Shown here: positions 22,396-30,236 of the stretch, one piece after another | Numbering within the stretch: the stretch's first letter is position 1 | Layout: each line of letters opens with the position of its first letter | Source of the DNA: a virus | Direction: 5' to 3' (one strand) | Virus record (IMG/VR): IMGVR_UViG_3300030060_005339 | Span: 1-59,134 of that record | DNA length: 59,134 bases | The notes under the pieces: model-generated | The model's input: the letters and a program-made list of their open reading frames with translations, nothing else | Database searches by the model: none | Told to the model about the DNA's origin: nothing | Made by a program: the position numbers and the translations under genes

Positions 22396-25047
22396 ATGGC
22401 AAGCTCATACGTAAATGATTTAAGACTCAATGAAATGGCGACAGGTGATGCGTCAGGAACATGGGGCGATGTGACGAATACGAACCTCGAATTGATTGGA
22501 GAGGCTCTTAGTTTCGGCACAGAGGCTATAACAACCAATGCTGACACGCATACCACCACAGTAGCCGACGGTGCTGCTGATCCTGGTAGAGCTATGTACC
22601 TCAAATATACGGGAACATTAGATTCAGCCTGTACGATTACGATTGGACCGAACACTATAAGCAGAATGCAGTTTATTGAGAATGGCACAAGTGGTTCTCA
22701 AAACATAATAATTTCACAGGGTTCTGGAGCTAACGTAACTATACCTCCAGGAGACACAAAAGCAGTTTACCTAGATGGTGCTGGAAGTGGCGCAGCAGTA
22801 GTAGACGCTTTTGCTAGTCTTTCCACAGTAGACCTAAAAGTACAAGACGATTTAACAGTTACAGATGATGTAAGTGTGGGCGGAGATTTAGCTACAACAG
22901 GTGCTTCTACAGCAGCCAGTTATAATGGAATTACAAGTAAGACCTTTGGTACTGGCTCCATAATGATTGGAGATAATGCTACAGGTACTATAGATGCTGC
23001 TAATTATAATACTGGTTTAGGTGTAGATATTTACGCTGCATTAACGACAGGTGATGAAAATACAGCTATTGGTGCATTTAGTTTAGGTGCAGTTACAACA
23101 GGTAGATACAATACTGGTTTAGGTAAAGGCACTCTGGAAGCAACAACAACCGCAGATAGTAATACGGCTGTTGGAACAAATGCTATGCAGAGCAACACTA
23201 CAGGAACACAAAATGTTGCGGTAGGTTCGTCATCATTAGACGCTAATACTACAGGAGACAATCTTGTTGCTCTCGGTCATGCTGCTTTAGGGGCTAATAC
23301 AACTGCTGACGATAATACGGCAATAGGAGCATTTTCATTAGATGCTAATACAACTGGTACTGGAAACACTGCTGTCGGTAAAAGTTCTTTAGGTGCTAAC
23401 ACTACAGGTACTGCAAACACAGCAGTCGGTAAAAATGCTTTAGAAGTAAATACCACAGGTTCAGAAAACACAGCAGTTGGTACAGCAGCGTTAGACGCTA
23501 ATACTACAGGTTCTTCCAGCACAGCAATGGGTACTTATGCTTTAGGAGCAAACACCACAGGAGAATCAAATACAGCCTTTGGTCATAATGTTTTAAATGA
23601 CAACACTACAGGTTCGTATAACGTAGCCGTTGGTGCAGGGTCTTTACAATTAAATACAACAGGTACAAGAAACACAGCAGTTGGACAAAATGCTTTAGAC
23701 ACTAACACTGAAGGAAATGACAACGTAGCAATCGGACTTAATTCTTTAGACGATAACACGACAGGTGATAACAACACAGCAGTTGGTAGAAGTTCTTTAG
23801 CTAATAATACAACCGCAGACGGCAATACAGCAGTTGGTTACTATGCTTTAGAGGCAAACACTACAGGTACAGGAAATGTTGGTATAGGTTATCAAGCTTT
23901 AGATGCAAATACGACTGCATCTAATAATAACGCTCTTGGCTATGGTGCTTTAGGTGCTAATACCACAGGAGCACATAATAATGCTTTTGGAACTTTAGCA
24001 TTAGATGCAAACACGACAGGTCAACAAAACACAGGTATAGGCACTAATGCTTTAGGAGCAAATACAACTGCAAGTTACAGCACAGGAGTTGGCTATCAGG
24101 CTCTAGCAGCAAATACAACTGGTCAAGAAAATGCTGCATTTGGAACAGATTCCTTATTAGCAAATACTACAGGTGGCAGAAATACTGGAATTGGTGCTTA
24201 CGCTTTAAACGCAAACACTACTGCGTCTAATAATACAGGCGTAGGTTATTCAGCTTTAATTGCAAACACTACAGGAGCTCAAAACGTAGCAGTTGGAACA
24301 CAATCATTAGACGCTTGCACAACAGGAAGTAATAACACCGCACTAGGATATGAAGCACTTGGTAAACATACTACTGGTACAGATTGCGTAGCAGTAGGCA
24401 GAGCAGCAGCACTTGATAACACAACAGGTAGTGGAGCTGTTGCATTAGGTGTGGAAGCATTAGAAAACGCTACTACTGGCAGCAATAATGTAGGATTAGG
24501 AAAACAAGCTGGTAGGTCAGTTTCTACTGGTGGTAATAATATGTTACTTGGTCCTTTTGCTGGTAACTCAGGCTCACCAGGAGGAGAAATAACAAGTGGT
24601 AATAACGAAGTTACTTTAGGTAATGGCGACCATTCTAAAATAAATGCACAAGTATCAATCACAGTAGCTTCTGATGAGAGAGACAAAACAGATTTTCAAC
24701 CTTTATCTGCTGGATTAGATTTTGTAAATCAATTAAGACCATATACTTATTACTGGGATAAAAGACATAAGTATGTAGATTGGGCAGAAAATCCTGATGT
24801 GGATTTGAATACTATTACACATGATGGCACACACAAAGAAGATTGGATGGATGTTGGCTTTAAAGCACAAGATGTTGTTGCTTTAGAAGAATCAATAAAT
24901 CATAGCTTATCTGATAAAACTAATTTGGTTAGTAACTTGTCAGGTGATGGTAAACAATATTCTTTGCAATATGAAAAGTTTGTACCAATATTAGTAAAAG
25001 CAGTGCAAGAACTTTCGGCTAAAGTTGAAGAATTAGAAAAACATTAA
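22396..25047 (+). CDS. Tail fibre/spike with S74 self-cleaving chaperone, 883 aa
   Basis: The N-terminal 100 residues (DLRLNEMATGDASGTWGDVT) look like a virion-attachment domain. Residues 217-709 are 29 tandem 17-residue repeats of the form TTGxxNTAVGxxALxAN, as in trimeric adhesin head domains. The C-terminus has 'SDERDKTDFQPLSAGLDF', 'YTYYWDK', 'DVGFKAQDVV' and a terminal coiled coil. This is the peptidase S74 intramolecular chaperone, which cuts itself off before the conserved Ser after trimer folding. Likely the receptor-binding protein. Confidence 0.85.
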   Translation: MASSYVNDLRLNEMATGDASGTWGDVTNTNLELIGEALSFGTEAITTNADTHTTTVADGAADPGRAMYLKYTGTLDSACTITIGPNTISRMQFIENGTSGSQNIIISQGSGANVTIPPGDTKAVYLDGAGSGAAVVDAFASLSTVDLKVQDDLTVTDDVSVGGDLATTGASTAASYNGITSKTFGTGSIMIGDNATGTIDAANYNTGLGVDIYAALTTGDENTAIGAFSLGAVTTGRYNTGLGKGTLEATTTADSNTAVGTNAMQSNTTGTQNVAVGSSSLDANTTGDNLVALGHAALGANTTADDNTAIGAFSLDANTTGTGNTAVGKSSLGANTTGTANTAVGKNALEVNTTGSENTAVGTAALDANTTGSSSTAMGTYALGANTTGESNTAFGHNVLNDNTTGSYNVAVGAGSLQLNTTGTRNTAVGQNALDTNTEGNDNVAIGLNSLDDNTTGDNNTAVGRSSLANNTTADGNTAVGYYALEANTTGTGNVGIGYQALDANTTASNNNALGYGALGANTTGAHNNAFGTLALDANTTGQQNTGIGTNALGANTTASYSTGVGYQALAANTTGQENAAFGTDSLLANTTGGRNTGIGAYALNANTTASNNTGVGYSALIANTTGAQNVAVGTQSLDACTTGSNNTALGYEALGKHTTGTDCVAVGRAAALDNTTGSGAVALGVEALENATTGSNNVGLGKQAGRSVSTGGNNMLLGPFAGNSGSPGGEITSGNNEVTLGNGDHSKINAQVSITVASDERDKTDFQPLSAGLDFVNQLRPYTYYWDKRHKYVDWAENPDVDLNTITHDGTHKEDWMDVGFKAQDVVALEESINHSLSDKTNLVSNLSGDGKQYSLQYEKFVPILVKAVQELSAKVEELEKH
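23044..24522 (+). repeat. 29 tandem 51-bp coding repeats in the fibre gene
   Basis: Each 51-base unit encodes TTG-x2-NTAVG-x3-L-x2-N. All 29 are the same length with no indel. A further degenerate copy (STGGNNMLLGPFAGNSG) follows. Third positions differ widely between units, so protein sequence rather than DNA is conserved. Confidence 0.9.
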
Positions 25048-25059
25048 AAGGAGAATAAT

Positions 25060-25356
25060 ATGCATCAAACAGTAGCAGAATGCTTAACAGCAGCAACAGA
25101 TAGTGCCACAGTTATTAATGACGTTAATACTAATGGCAAAAGGTCAACGCACATTGGCGGTACAGCAGATACAGATACAGATATGTCGCAAGCAGATATA
25201 AATATATTAATACAACAAAATGTTGACCATTTAGAAGTAATTTTGGCTTACGATGGCACTGGTCTTACACCTAACGTGGTAGGTTCATCTTCAAGTAAAA
25301 AGACTACTTGTAGTGACGCTATTACTACAGGTAAAGCGTACATTGCAGCGAATTAA
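25060..25356 (+). CDS. Hypothetical protein after the fibre, 98 aa
   Basis: Begins MHQTVAECLTAATDSATVIN. Small, Thr/Asp/Ala-rich, with 'DMSQADINILIQQNVDHLEVIL'. The ribosome-binding site AAGGAG is strong. Position suggests a fibre accessory or chaperone. Not recognised. Confidence 0.62.
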   Translation: MHQTVAECLTAATDSATVINDVNTNGKRSTHIGGTADTDTDMSQADINILIQQNVDHLEVILAYDGTGLTPNVVGSSSSKKTTCSDAITTGKAYIAAN

Positions 25357-25374
25357 TAATAAAGGAGAAAATAA

Positions 25375-25539
25375 ATGTTATATCTTAATATTTTTGCTTG
25401 GGTTACAGCCATAATAGCAATAGCTTCATTAGTAGCTGCTATTACACCCACCCCAAAAGGAGATAAATTTTTGGCTAAACTATATAAAGTCATAGACTTT
25501 TTAGCTCTTAATATTGGTAAAGCCAAGGATAGATCATGA
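25375..25539 (+). CDS. Small membrane protein, 54 aa
   Basis: ATG 25375 after AAAGGAGAAAATAA. One hydrophobic N-terminal helix (FAWVTAIIAIASLVAAIT), then a basic tail (KFLAKLYKVIDFL). Ends in a four-base overlap (ATGA) with the next gene. Could be a holin or spanin-like element of the lysis cluster, but the lysozyme lies 2.7 kb away. Confidence 0.6.
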   Translation: MLYLNIFAWVTAIIAIASLVAAITPTPKGDKFLAKLYKVIDFLALNIGKAKDRS

Positions 25540-25697
25540 GTTGGTGGAACAAAGTAGTTGGTTTTTGGACGAACACTGAGGAAGTAAAAGTTCGTGCTAG
25601 AACCGAAGAAGGTAAATTTGTTGCTGACGACAAATCTACTCCAGATGTTAATGAAGCTTACACAACTAAACGGGTAAAGAAAAAGTCTAAGAAGTAA
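25536..25697 (+). CDS. Small basic-tailed protein, 53 aa
   Basis: ATG 25536, TAA 25695-25697. Begins MSWWNKVVGFWTNTEEVKVRA and ends KRVKKKSKK. An aromatic N-terminal amphipathic helix may touch membrane or capsid. Overlaps upstream by four bases and downstream by one. No family recognised. Confidence 0.58.
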   Translation: MSWWNKVVGFWTNTEEVKVRARTEEGKFVADDKSTPDVNEAYTTKRVKKKSKK

Positions 25698-25879
25698 TGG
25701 CTACTGCTAAAGAAGCGTTACTCAAAGTAGAGGCACATGAAAGAGAGTGTGCAATTCGTTATGAAAATATAGAAAAACGATTGGACGAAGGCTCTGCTAA
25801 ATTTAGAAGATTAGAGTATATTATGTGGGGCCTTTACGGTTTGACTGCTGCTTCTTTAGGTATAGATAAATTAATATAA
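25697..25879 (+). CDS. Small coiled-coil/membrane protein, 60 aa
   Basis: A charged helix with heptads (EAHERECAIRYENIEKRLDEG) is followed by one hydrophobic helix (YIMWGLYGLTAASLGI). This is the layout of XhlA/holin-like accessory proteins of phage. Starts in a TAATG overlap. A lysis role is plausible, not shown. Confidence 0.6.
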   Translation: MATAKEALLKVEAHERECAIRYENIEKRLDEGSAKFRRLEYIMWGLYGLTAASLGIDKLI

Positions 25880-25886
25880 ATGCGAA

Positions 25887-27764
25887 ATGGCACTAGAAAA
25901 ATTTATACTTCGACCAGGAATCAATCGAGAAGGAACCGACTATTCCAATGACGGAGGATGGTTTGACGCTAATCTTGTAAGATTTCGTAAAGGACTACCA
26001 GAAAAAATTGGAGGCTGGGCTAAAGCTACGACCAATACTTTTTTAGGAACCGCCAGAGGTTTACACGCTTGGGTAGATTTATCTCTTAGTAAATTTTTAG
26101 GAGTCGGAACTACTTTTAAATACTACATAAGAGAGGGACAAAACTTTTATGACATTACACCATTAAGAGTTACTACTACTGCAGGGGACGTTACTTTTTC
26201 AGCTACAAATGGCAGCTCTACCATTACTGTAACTGACACAAGCCACGGAGCAGCAACTAACGACTTTGTTACATTTAGCGGTGCCTCTAGTTTAGGTGGC
26301 AATATAACCGCTGCTGTTTTAAATCAAGAACATCAAATTACTTCAGTTCCTTCTGCTAATACTTACACATTTGAAGCAAAAGACACATCAGGAGCTACCG
26401 TTACAGCAAACTCCAGCGATAGCGGTAATGGTGGTAGCTCTGTAGTTGGAGCATATCAAATAAACGTAGGCTTAGATGTCTATGTGCAATCTACTGGTTG
26501 GGGAGCAGGTCTTTGGGGAGCAGGCACTTGGGGATCTTCTACGGCAATTACAGCTAGTAACCAATTAAGATTATGGTCACACGATAATTTTGGAGAAGAT
26601 CTAGTAATAAATCCTAGAGCAGGAGGCGTATTTTATTACGACACCAGTGCTGGAACTTTAGGCACAACGAGAGCTACAGCATTAAGTGATTTAGCAGGAG
26701 CAAACTTAGCACCTACAGTAGCGTTACAAGTCTTAGTTAGTGACATAGACAGACACGTTATTTGTTTTGGAGCTGATCCAATATCAGGTAGCTCGCGCAC
26801 AGGCACGTTAGATCCAATGTTAATAGCCTTTAGTGATCAAGAAAATGTAACAGAGTGGGAACCGTTGTCTACAAACACTGCAGGGTCTTTAAGATTATCT
26901 GCAGGATCATCGATTGTAGGAGCTATTAGAGCAAGACAAGAAACTTTAGTCTGGACGGATACTTCTCTTTATTCTATGACATTTGTAGGCCAACCATTTA
27001 CTTTTGGTGTTAACCTAGTGAATGAAGGTGTTGGTTTGATTTCTCCCAACGCAGCTATTAATTCTCCTAAAGGTATTTTTTGGATGGATAAAAAAGGTTT
27101 TTATAATTATAACGGACAAGTACAAGACGTTCCTTGTAGTGTACAAAACTATGTGTTCAGCGATTTTAATGAAGGACAGTCCTTTCAAACGTTTGGATTT
27201 TTAAATAAACAGTTTGATGAAGTAGGATGGTTTTACTGTTCTGGTGACACCACTACCATAGATAGATATGTTGTCTACAACTATGAAGAACAAGTCTGGA
27301 GCATAGGACAACTTAATAGAAGTGCATGGGTAGATGAAGGCATATTTGATAATCCAATGGCTACTTCATCAGGGTATCTGTATAACCATGAAACAGGTAA
27401 CGATGATGACGGTTCGCCAATGGACAATGTGTTTATAGAGTCTAGTGACTTTGCATTAGGTAACGGAGATCAGTTTCAATCAATAAACAGGATTATACCT
27501 GATGTTAAATTTACAGGAGACGGAGGCACAGGGCAGACAATAAATTTTGTTTTGAAACAAAGAGACTTTCCAGGAGACAGTCTTGTTACTGAAACTACAA
27601 GCACTTGCACTTCTTCCACAACTAAAATAGATACAAGACTTAGAGCAAGACAGGCCGTGCTTAGAATAGAATCAGACGATGATAATAGTGAAGGAGCTCG
27701 TCTTGGTGTGGGTTTTAGGGTGGGTGCTACACGCATGGATTTAAAACCAAATGGCAGAAGATAG
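25887..27764 (+). CDS. Tail hub / packaged-DNA stabilisation protein (P22 gp10-like), 625 aa
   Basis: 'FILRPGINREGTDYSNDGGWFDANLVRFRKGLPEKIGGW', seen best as 'LRPGINREGTDYSNDGGWF' and 'DANLVRFRKGLPEKIGGW', is a conserved start found in podovirus stabilisation proteins that close the tail. The body is beta-propeller-like. It includes a WGxGxWG stretch ('GWGAGLWGAGTWG') and a 'TSHGAATNDFVTF' insertion domain like that in 18656-19444. Length is normal for the family. Confidence 0.72.
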   Translation: MALEKFILRPGINREGTDYSNDGGWFDANLVRFRKGLPEKIGGWAKATTNTFLGTARGLHAWVDLSLSKFLGVGTTFKYYIREGQNFYDITPLRVTTTAGDVTFSATNGSSTITVTDTSHGAATNDFVTFSGASSLGGNITAAVLNQEHQITSVPSANTYTFEAKDTSGATVTANSSDSGNGGSSVVGAYQINVGLDVYVQSTGWGAGLWGAGTWGSSTAITASNQLRLWSHDNFGEDLVINPRAGGVFYYDTSAGTLGTTRATALSDLAGANLAPTVALQVLVSDIDRHVICFGADPISGSSRTGTLDPMLIAFSDQENVTEWEPLSTNTAGSLRLSAGSSIVGAIRARQETLVWTDTSLYSMTFVGQPFTFGVNLVNEGVGLISPNAAINSPKGIFWMDKKGFYNYNGQVQDVPCSVQNYVFSDFNEGQSFQTFGFLNKQFDEVGWFYCSGDTTTIDRYVVYNYEEQVWSIGQLNRSAWVDEGIFDNPMATSSGYLYNHETGNDDDGSPMDNVFIESSDFALGNGDQFQSINRIIPDVKFTGDGGTGQTINFVLKQRDFPGDSLVTETTSTCTSSTTKIDTRLRARQAVLRIESDDDNSEGARLGVGFRVGATRMDLKPNGRR

Positions 27765-28087
27765 TGGCTAAACTGTTAGAAACAAAATTACCCATAGCCA
27801 TAGGAGACATATCTCCTGAAACTTTTAACAGGCTTGTAAGAGTCCTGGAGCTTTCTTTAAATAAAGTAGACATCGACTCTACTTTGTCTGTAAATGAAAC
27901 TCAACGTAACGCAAATAAATTTCAACAAGGCGATATTATTTGGAACTTGACTGCACAAGAACTGCAACTATGGAATGGTGAACAATGGATAAGTTTATAC
28001 GAGCGAAGAGAATTTGGCGTAGAGGCTGTAACTTCCTTGGGCAAAGTTACGGTATCTACGAACGGAGCGACCTCAATACAAATATAA
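27764..28087 (+). CDS. Conserved small tail-module protein, 107 aa
   Basis: GTG start overlapping the previous stop by one base. 'LPIAIGDISPETFNRLVRVLELSL' and 'FQQGDIIWNLTAQELQLWNGEQWISL' make a helix plus beta unit seen next to gp10-like genes in marine phages. Probably a tail-tip or needle accessory. Its end overlaps the lysozyme start (TAATG). Confidence 0.65.
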   Translation: MAKLLETKLPIAIGDISPETFNRLVRVLELSLNKVDIDSTLSVNETQRNANKFQQGDIIWNLTAQELQLWNGEQWISLYERREFGVEAVTSLGKVTVSTNGATSIQI

Positions 28088-28527
28088 TGGACAGAGAACA
28101 ATTATTAAAGGAACTTATGTTAGACGAAGGTGTTATTCATGAGATTTATAGGGATCATCTTGGATACCCTACTTTTGGTGTAGGGCATTTGATAACAGAA
28201 AAAGACAAAGAATGGGGCCTCAAGATGGGTACGCCTATATCAAAAGAAAGAGTTAAAGAATGTTTAGAGCAAGATGTAGAAATAGTTTGCTCGGAGCTAG
28301 ACAAGAATATGAAATGGTGGAGAGAGCTTAGCGATGCGAGACAACGTGTCATGGCTAATATGTGTTTTAATCTAGGTTATCCTAGACTTAGTAAATTTAA
28401 AAACTATCTTGCAGCTGTACAAGAACAAGATTGGGAAACAGCAGCCAAAGAAATGTTGGATAGTAAGTGGGCTAGACAAGTAGGAGATCGAGCAGTAAGA
28501 CTACAAACGATGATGTTAGATGGTTAA
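28087..28527 (+). CDS. T4-type lysozyme (endolysin), 146 aa
   Basis: I start at ATG 28087 (MDREQLLKELMLDEG), not at ATG 27985, whose extra residues lie over the previous gene. E14, D23 and T29 ('LDEG', 'YRDHLG', 'YPTFGVGH') have exactly the spacing of T4 lysozyme E11, D20 and T26. It cuts peptidoglycan between MurNAc and GlcNAc (GH24). 'NMCFNLGYPRLSKF' and 'SKWARQVGDRAVRL' complete the fold. No signal peptide, so it needs a holin; one is at 29732. Confidence 0.92.
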   Translation: MDREQLLKELMLDEGVIHEIYRDHLGYPTFGVGHLITEKDKEWGLKMGTPISKERVKECLEQDVEIVCSELDKNMKWWRELSDARQRVMANMCFNLGYPRLSKFKNYLAAVQEQDWETAAKEMLDSKWARQVGDRAVRLQTMMLDG

Positions 28528-28588
28528 AAGAACTAAAAAGAAAAAGAAAAATGTGTCAAACTATAAGAAAAGATTAAGGAGACCATAA
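28520..28588 (+). CDS. Very short basic peptide, 22 aa (tentative)
   Basis: ATG 28520 inside the last codons of the lysozyme gene, TAA 28586-28588; MVKRTKKKKKNVSNYKKRLRRP. It overlaps the next gene start by one base, matching the coupling style, and is as basic as its neighbours. It lacks a ribosome-binding site, so it may depend on re-initiation or be a chance frame. Confidence 0.38.
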   Translation: MVKRTKKKKKNVSNYKKRLRRP

Positions 28589-28809
28589 TGAGTCTTTACG
28601 AAAATATACATAAGAAAAGAAAGTCAGGACGAAAAATGAGAAAGAAAGGTGCTAAAGGCGCGCCAAGTGCTCAAGATTTTGCCAATGCAGCAAAGACAGC
28701 CACAAAAATGCAAAGTGGCGGTGTGTTTATGCCAGGCAAGACAATGGTACAAAGTAAAGGTTGCGGTGCAGTATCAAACGGTCGCAGGAAAAAAACTAAA
28801 TTATCATAG
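28588..28809 (+). CDS. Small basic protein, 73 aa
   Basis: Begins MSLYENIHKKRKSGRKMRKK. The N-terminal half is highly basic and the rest has 'MQSGGVFMPGKTMVQSKGCG', a copy of the xxGGV motif found in several virion proteins here. AAGGAG precedes it. Probably a minor virion or DNA-binding protein. Confidence 0.66.
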   Translation: MSLYENIHKKRKSGRKMRKKGAKGAPSAQDFANAAKTATKMQSGGVFMPGKTMVQSKGCGAVSNGRRKKTKLS

Positions 28810-28818
28810 GAGAAAATA

Positions 28819-28932
28819 ATGGCAAAAAGAAGATTGTCCCCTAAGCAAAAAAAGATAGCTAAAGTAGCTAAGCCTCGTAATAGAATTACAGGAGCAGATT
28901 TTCAAAAACTAAAAAGAAGAAAGAAAAAATAA
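28819..28932 (+). CDS. Small basic protein, 37 aa
   Basis: ATG 28819 after TAGGAGAAAATA; MAKRRLSPKQKKIAKVAKPRN and a tail of KLKRRKKK. Stop overlaps the next start (TAATG). Together with its neighbours it forms a run of short, almost acid-free proteins. Confidence 0.62.
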   Translation: MAKRRLSPKQKKIAKVAKPRNRITGADFQKLKRRKKK

Positions 28933-29120
28933 TGGCTACAAGAACTTCAAAAAAGAAATCCGCTAGAAAATCAAAGAAGAGCGGTGCTAAACCTACTAAT
29001 CCAGCTTTATACTCAAGAGTAAAAGCTGAGGCTAAAAAGAAGTTTAAGGTCTATCCTTCTGCGTATGCTAATGGCTGGTTAGTGCGTACGTATAAGAAAC
29101 GCGGAGGTAAGTACGCATAA
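28932..29120 (+). CDS. Basic protein, DUF5872-like, 62 aa
   Basis: A lysine-rich head (TSKKKSARKSKKSG) then 'NPALYSRVKAEAKKKF' and 'YPSAYANGWLVRTYKKRGG', which matches the DUF5872 pattern. Function of the family is unknown. The basic charge suggests nucleic-acid binding. Coupled to both neighbours by one-base overlaps. Confidence 0.72.
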   Translation: MATRTSKKKSARKSKKSGAKPTNPALYSRVKAEAKKKFKVYPSAYANGWLVRTYKKRGGKYA

Positions 29121-29455
29121 TGGCTAAGCCTAAAGGCGGACTAACCGCATGGTTTGGAAAGGGACCTAAAGGCGATTGGGTGGACATAGGTGCGCCCAAG
29201 AAAAAAGGTAAGTTCCAAGCATGTGGTAGGAAGTCTGCTAAAGGCAGTAAACGTAAGTACCCTAAATGTGTACCGAGATCTAAAGCTAAAAGCATGACAG
29301 CAGCGCAAAGAAAAAGCGCAGTAAAAAGAAAGAGAGCAGCGGGCAATCCAGGAGGAAAACCTACTAATGTTCGCACCATAGTAAAGAAGAAAAAACCTGT
29401 AACTAAAAGAAGAACAGCAACTAGGAAAAGAAGACGTGGCACGAAAAAAAGCTAA
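29120..29455 (+). CDS. Basic protein with WVDIGAP motif, 111 aa
   Basis: 'GGLTAWFGKGPKGDWVDIGA', then 'CGRKSAKGSKRKYPKCVPRS' and 'MTAAQRKSAVKRKRAAGNPG', is a conserved arrangement in marine phages and giant viruses. The tail is histone H1-like (KKKKPVTKRRTATRKRRRG). Two cysteines could bind zinc. Possibly a DNA-condensing packaged protein. Overlaps the next gene by 20 bases. Confidence 0.72.
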   Translation: MAKPKGGLTAWFGKGPKGDWVDIGAPKKKGKFQACGRKSAKGSKRKYPKCVPRSKAKSMTAAQRKSAVKRKRAAGNPGGKPTNVRTIVKKKKPVTKRRTATRKRRRGTKKS

Positions 29456-29732
29456 ACCAATACGCAGAACCACTGGTAAAGGCGGTAACTACCGTCCTAC
29501 CAAGAAAGGTGCAGGCATGACTAAGAAAGGTGTAAGAGCCTATAGGAAAGCCAACCCTGGATCAAAGTTAAAAACTGCTGTAACAGGTAAAGTTAAAAAA
29601 GGTAGCAAGGCAGCTAAAAGACGTAAATCTTATTGCGCAAGATCATTAGGTCAATTAAAGAGAAGCTCTGCTAAAACTAGAAATAACCCTAATTCAAGAA
29701 TTAGGCAAGCGCGCAGAAGGTGGAAGTGTTAA
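29436..29732 (+). CDS. Basic protein, DUF6321-like, 98 aa
   Basis: GTG start. 'GGNYRPTKKGAGMTKKGVRA', then 'NPGSKLKTAVTGKVKKGSKA' and 'AKRRKSYCARSLGQL', is the DUF6321-type pattern of small basic proteins that travel with the previous family. The GTG start lies inside the previous gene, in a different frame. Function unknown, probably nucleic-acid binding. Confidence 0.7.
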   Translation: MARKKAKPIRRTTGKGGNYRPTKKGAGMTKKGVRAYRKANPGSKLKTAVTGKVKKGSKAAKRRKSYCARSLGQLKRSSAKTRNNPNSRIRQARRRWKC

Positions 29733-30211
29733 TGAAACTAGGTATATTAAAAAATCTTGTAGGAACAGTAGCACCAACCATAGGAACAGCACTAGGCGGT
29801 CCTATGGGTGGTATGGCTGCAAACATGATTTCAGAAGTATTAGGATGTGATCCTGAGCCAAAGAAAATACAAAAGGCCATGGAAACAGCTAGTCCTGAGC
29901 AACTGGCACAATTAAAGAAAGTAGAAGCTGACTTTGAAGTGCAAATGAAAAAACTGGACATAGACTTGTTTGCATTGGAAACAGCAGATGTACAAGACGC
30001 TAGAGGAAAGTTTAGCAAAGATTGGACAGCTAGAATTATAGGAATACTGGTTGTTGGTGGGTTTATGGGGTACATATTCCTAGTAACTTTACAGCCTCCA
30101 GAACAAAACTCAGAAGCATTGATAAACCTTGTATTAGGCTACCTTGGTGGCTTAGCAAGTGCTATTATATCTTTTTACTTTGGGGCATCGAACAAACAAG
30201 ACAACGAATAG
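29732..30211 (+). CDS. Holin of the 3TM (GTA-type) family, 159 aa
   Basis: I start at ATG 29732 (MKLGILKNLVGTVAP) in a TAATG overlap. It has an N-terminal hydrophobic helix, a charged middle (ETASPEQLAQLKKVEADFE, then 'ETADVQDARGKFSKDW') and two C-terminal membrane helices (IIGILVVGGFMGYIFLVTL; GYLGGLASAIISFYFG). This matches the holin_3TM pattern. It would release the lysozyme encoded at 28087. Confidence 0.8.
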   Translation: MKLGILKNLVGTVAPTIGTALGGPMGGMAANMISEVLGCDPEPKKIQKAMETASPEQLAQLKKVEADFEVQMKKLDIDLFALETADVQDARGKFSKDWTARIIGILVVGGFMGYIFLVTLQPPEQNSEALINLVLGYLGGLASAIISFYFGASNKQDNE

Positions 30212-30236
30212 AAAAAACGATAATATAGAGGGCATT

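Noticed and set aside
23044-24522. CRISPR-like array
   Set aside because: The 51-base units are continuous coding repeats with no constant repeat/unique spacer structure.
23031-24686. Series of antisense open frames across the fibre repeats
   Set aside because: They are produced by the periodic 51-base coding repeats; their valine/proline-rich translations mirror the repeat.
27985-28086. Longer lysozyme start
   Set aside because: The 34 extra residues lie in the out-of-frame end of the previous gene, and the T4-like E-D-T spacing fits a start at 28087.
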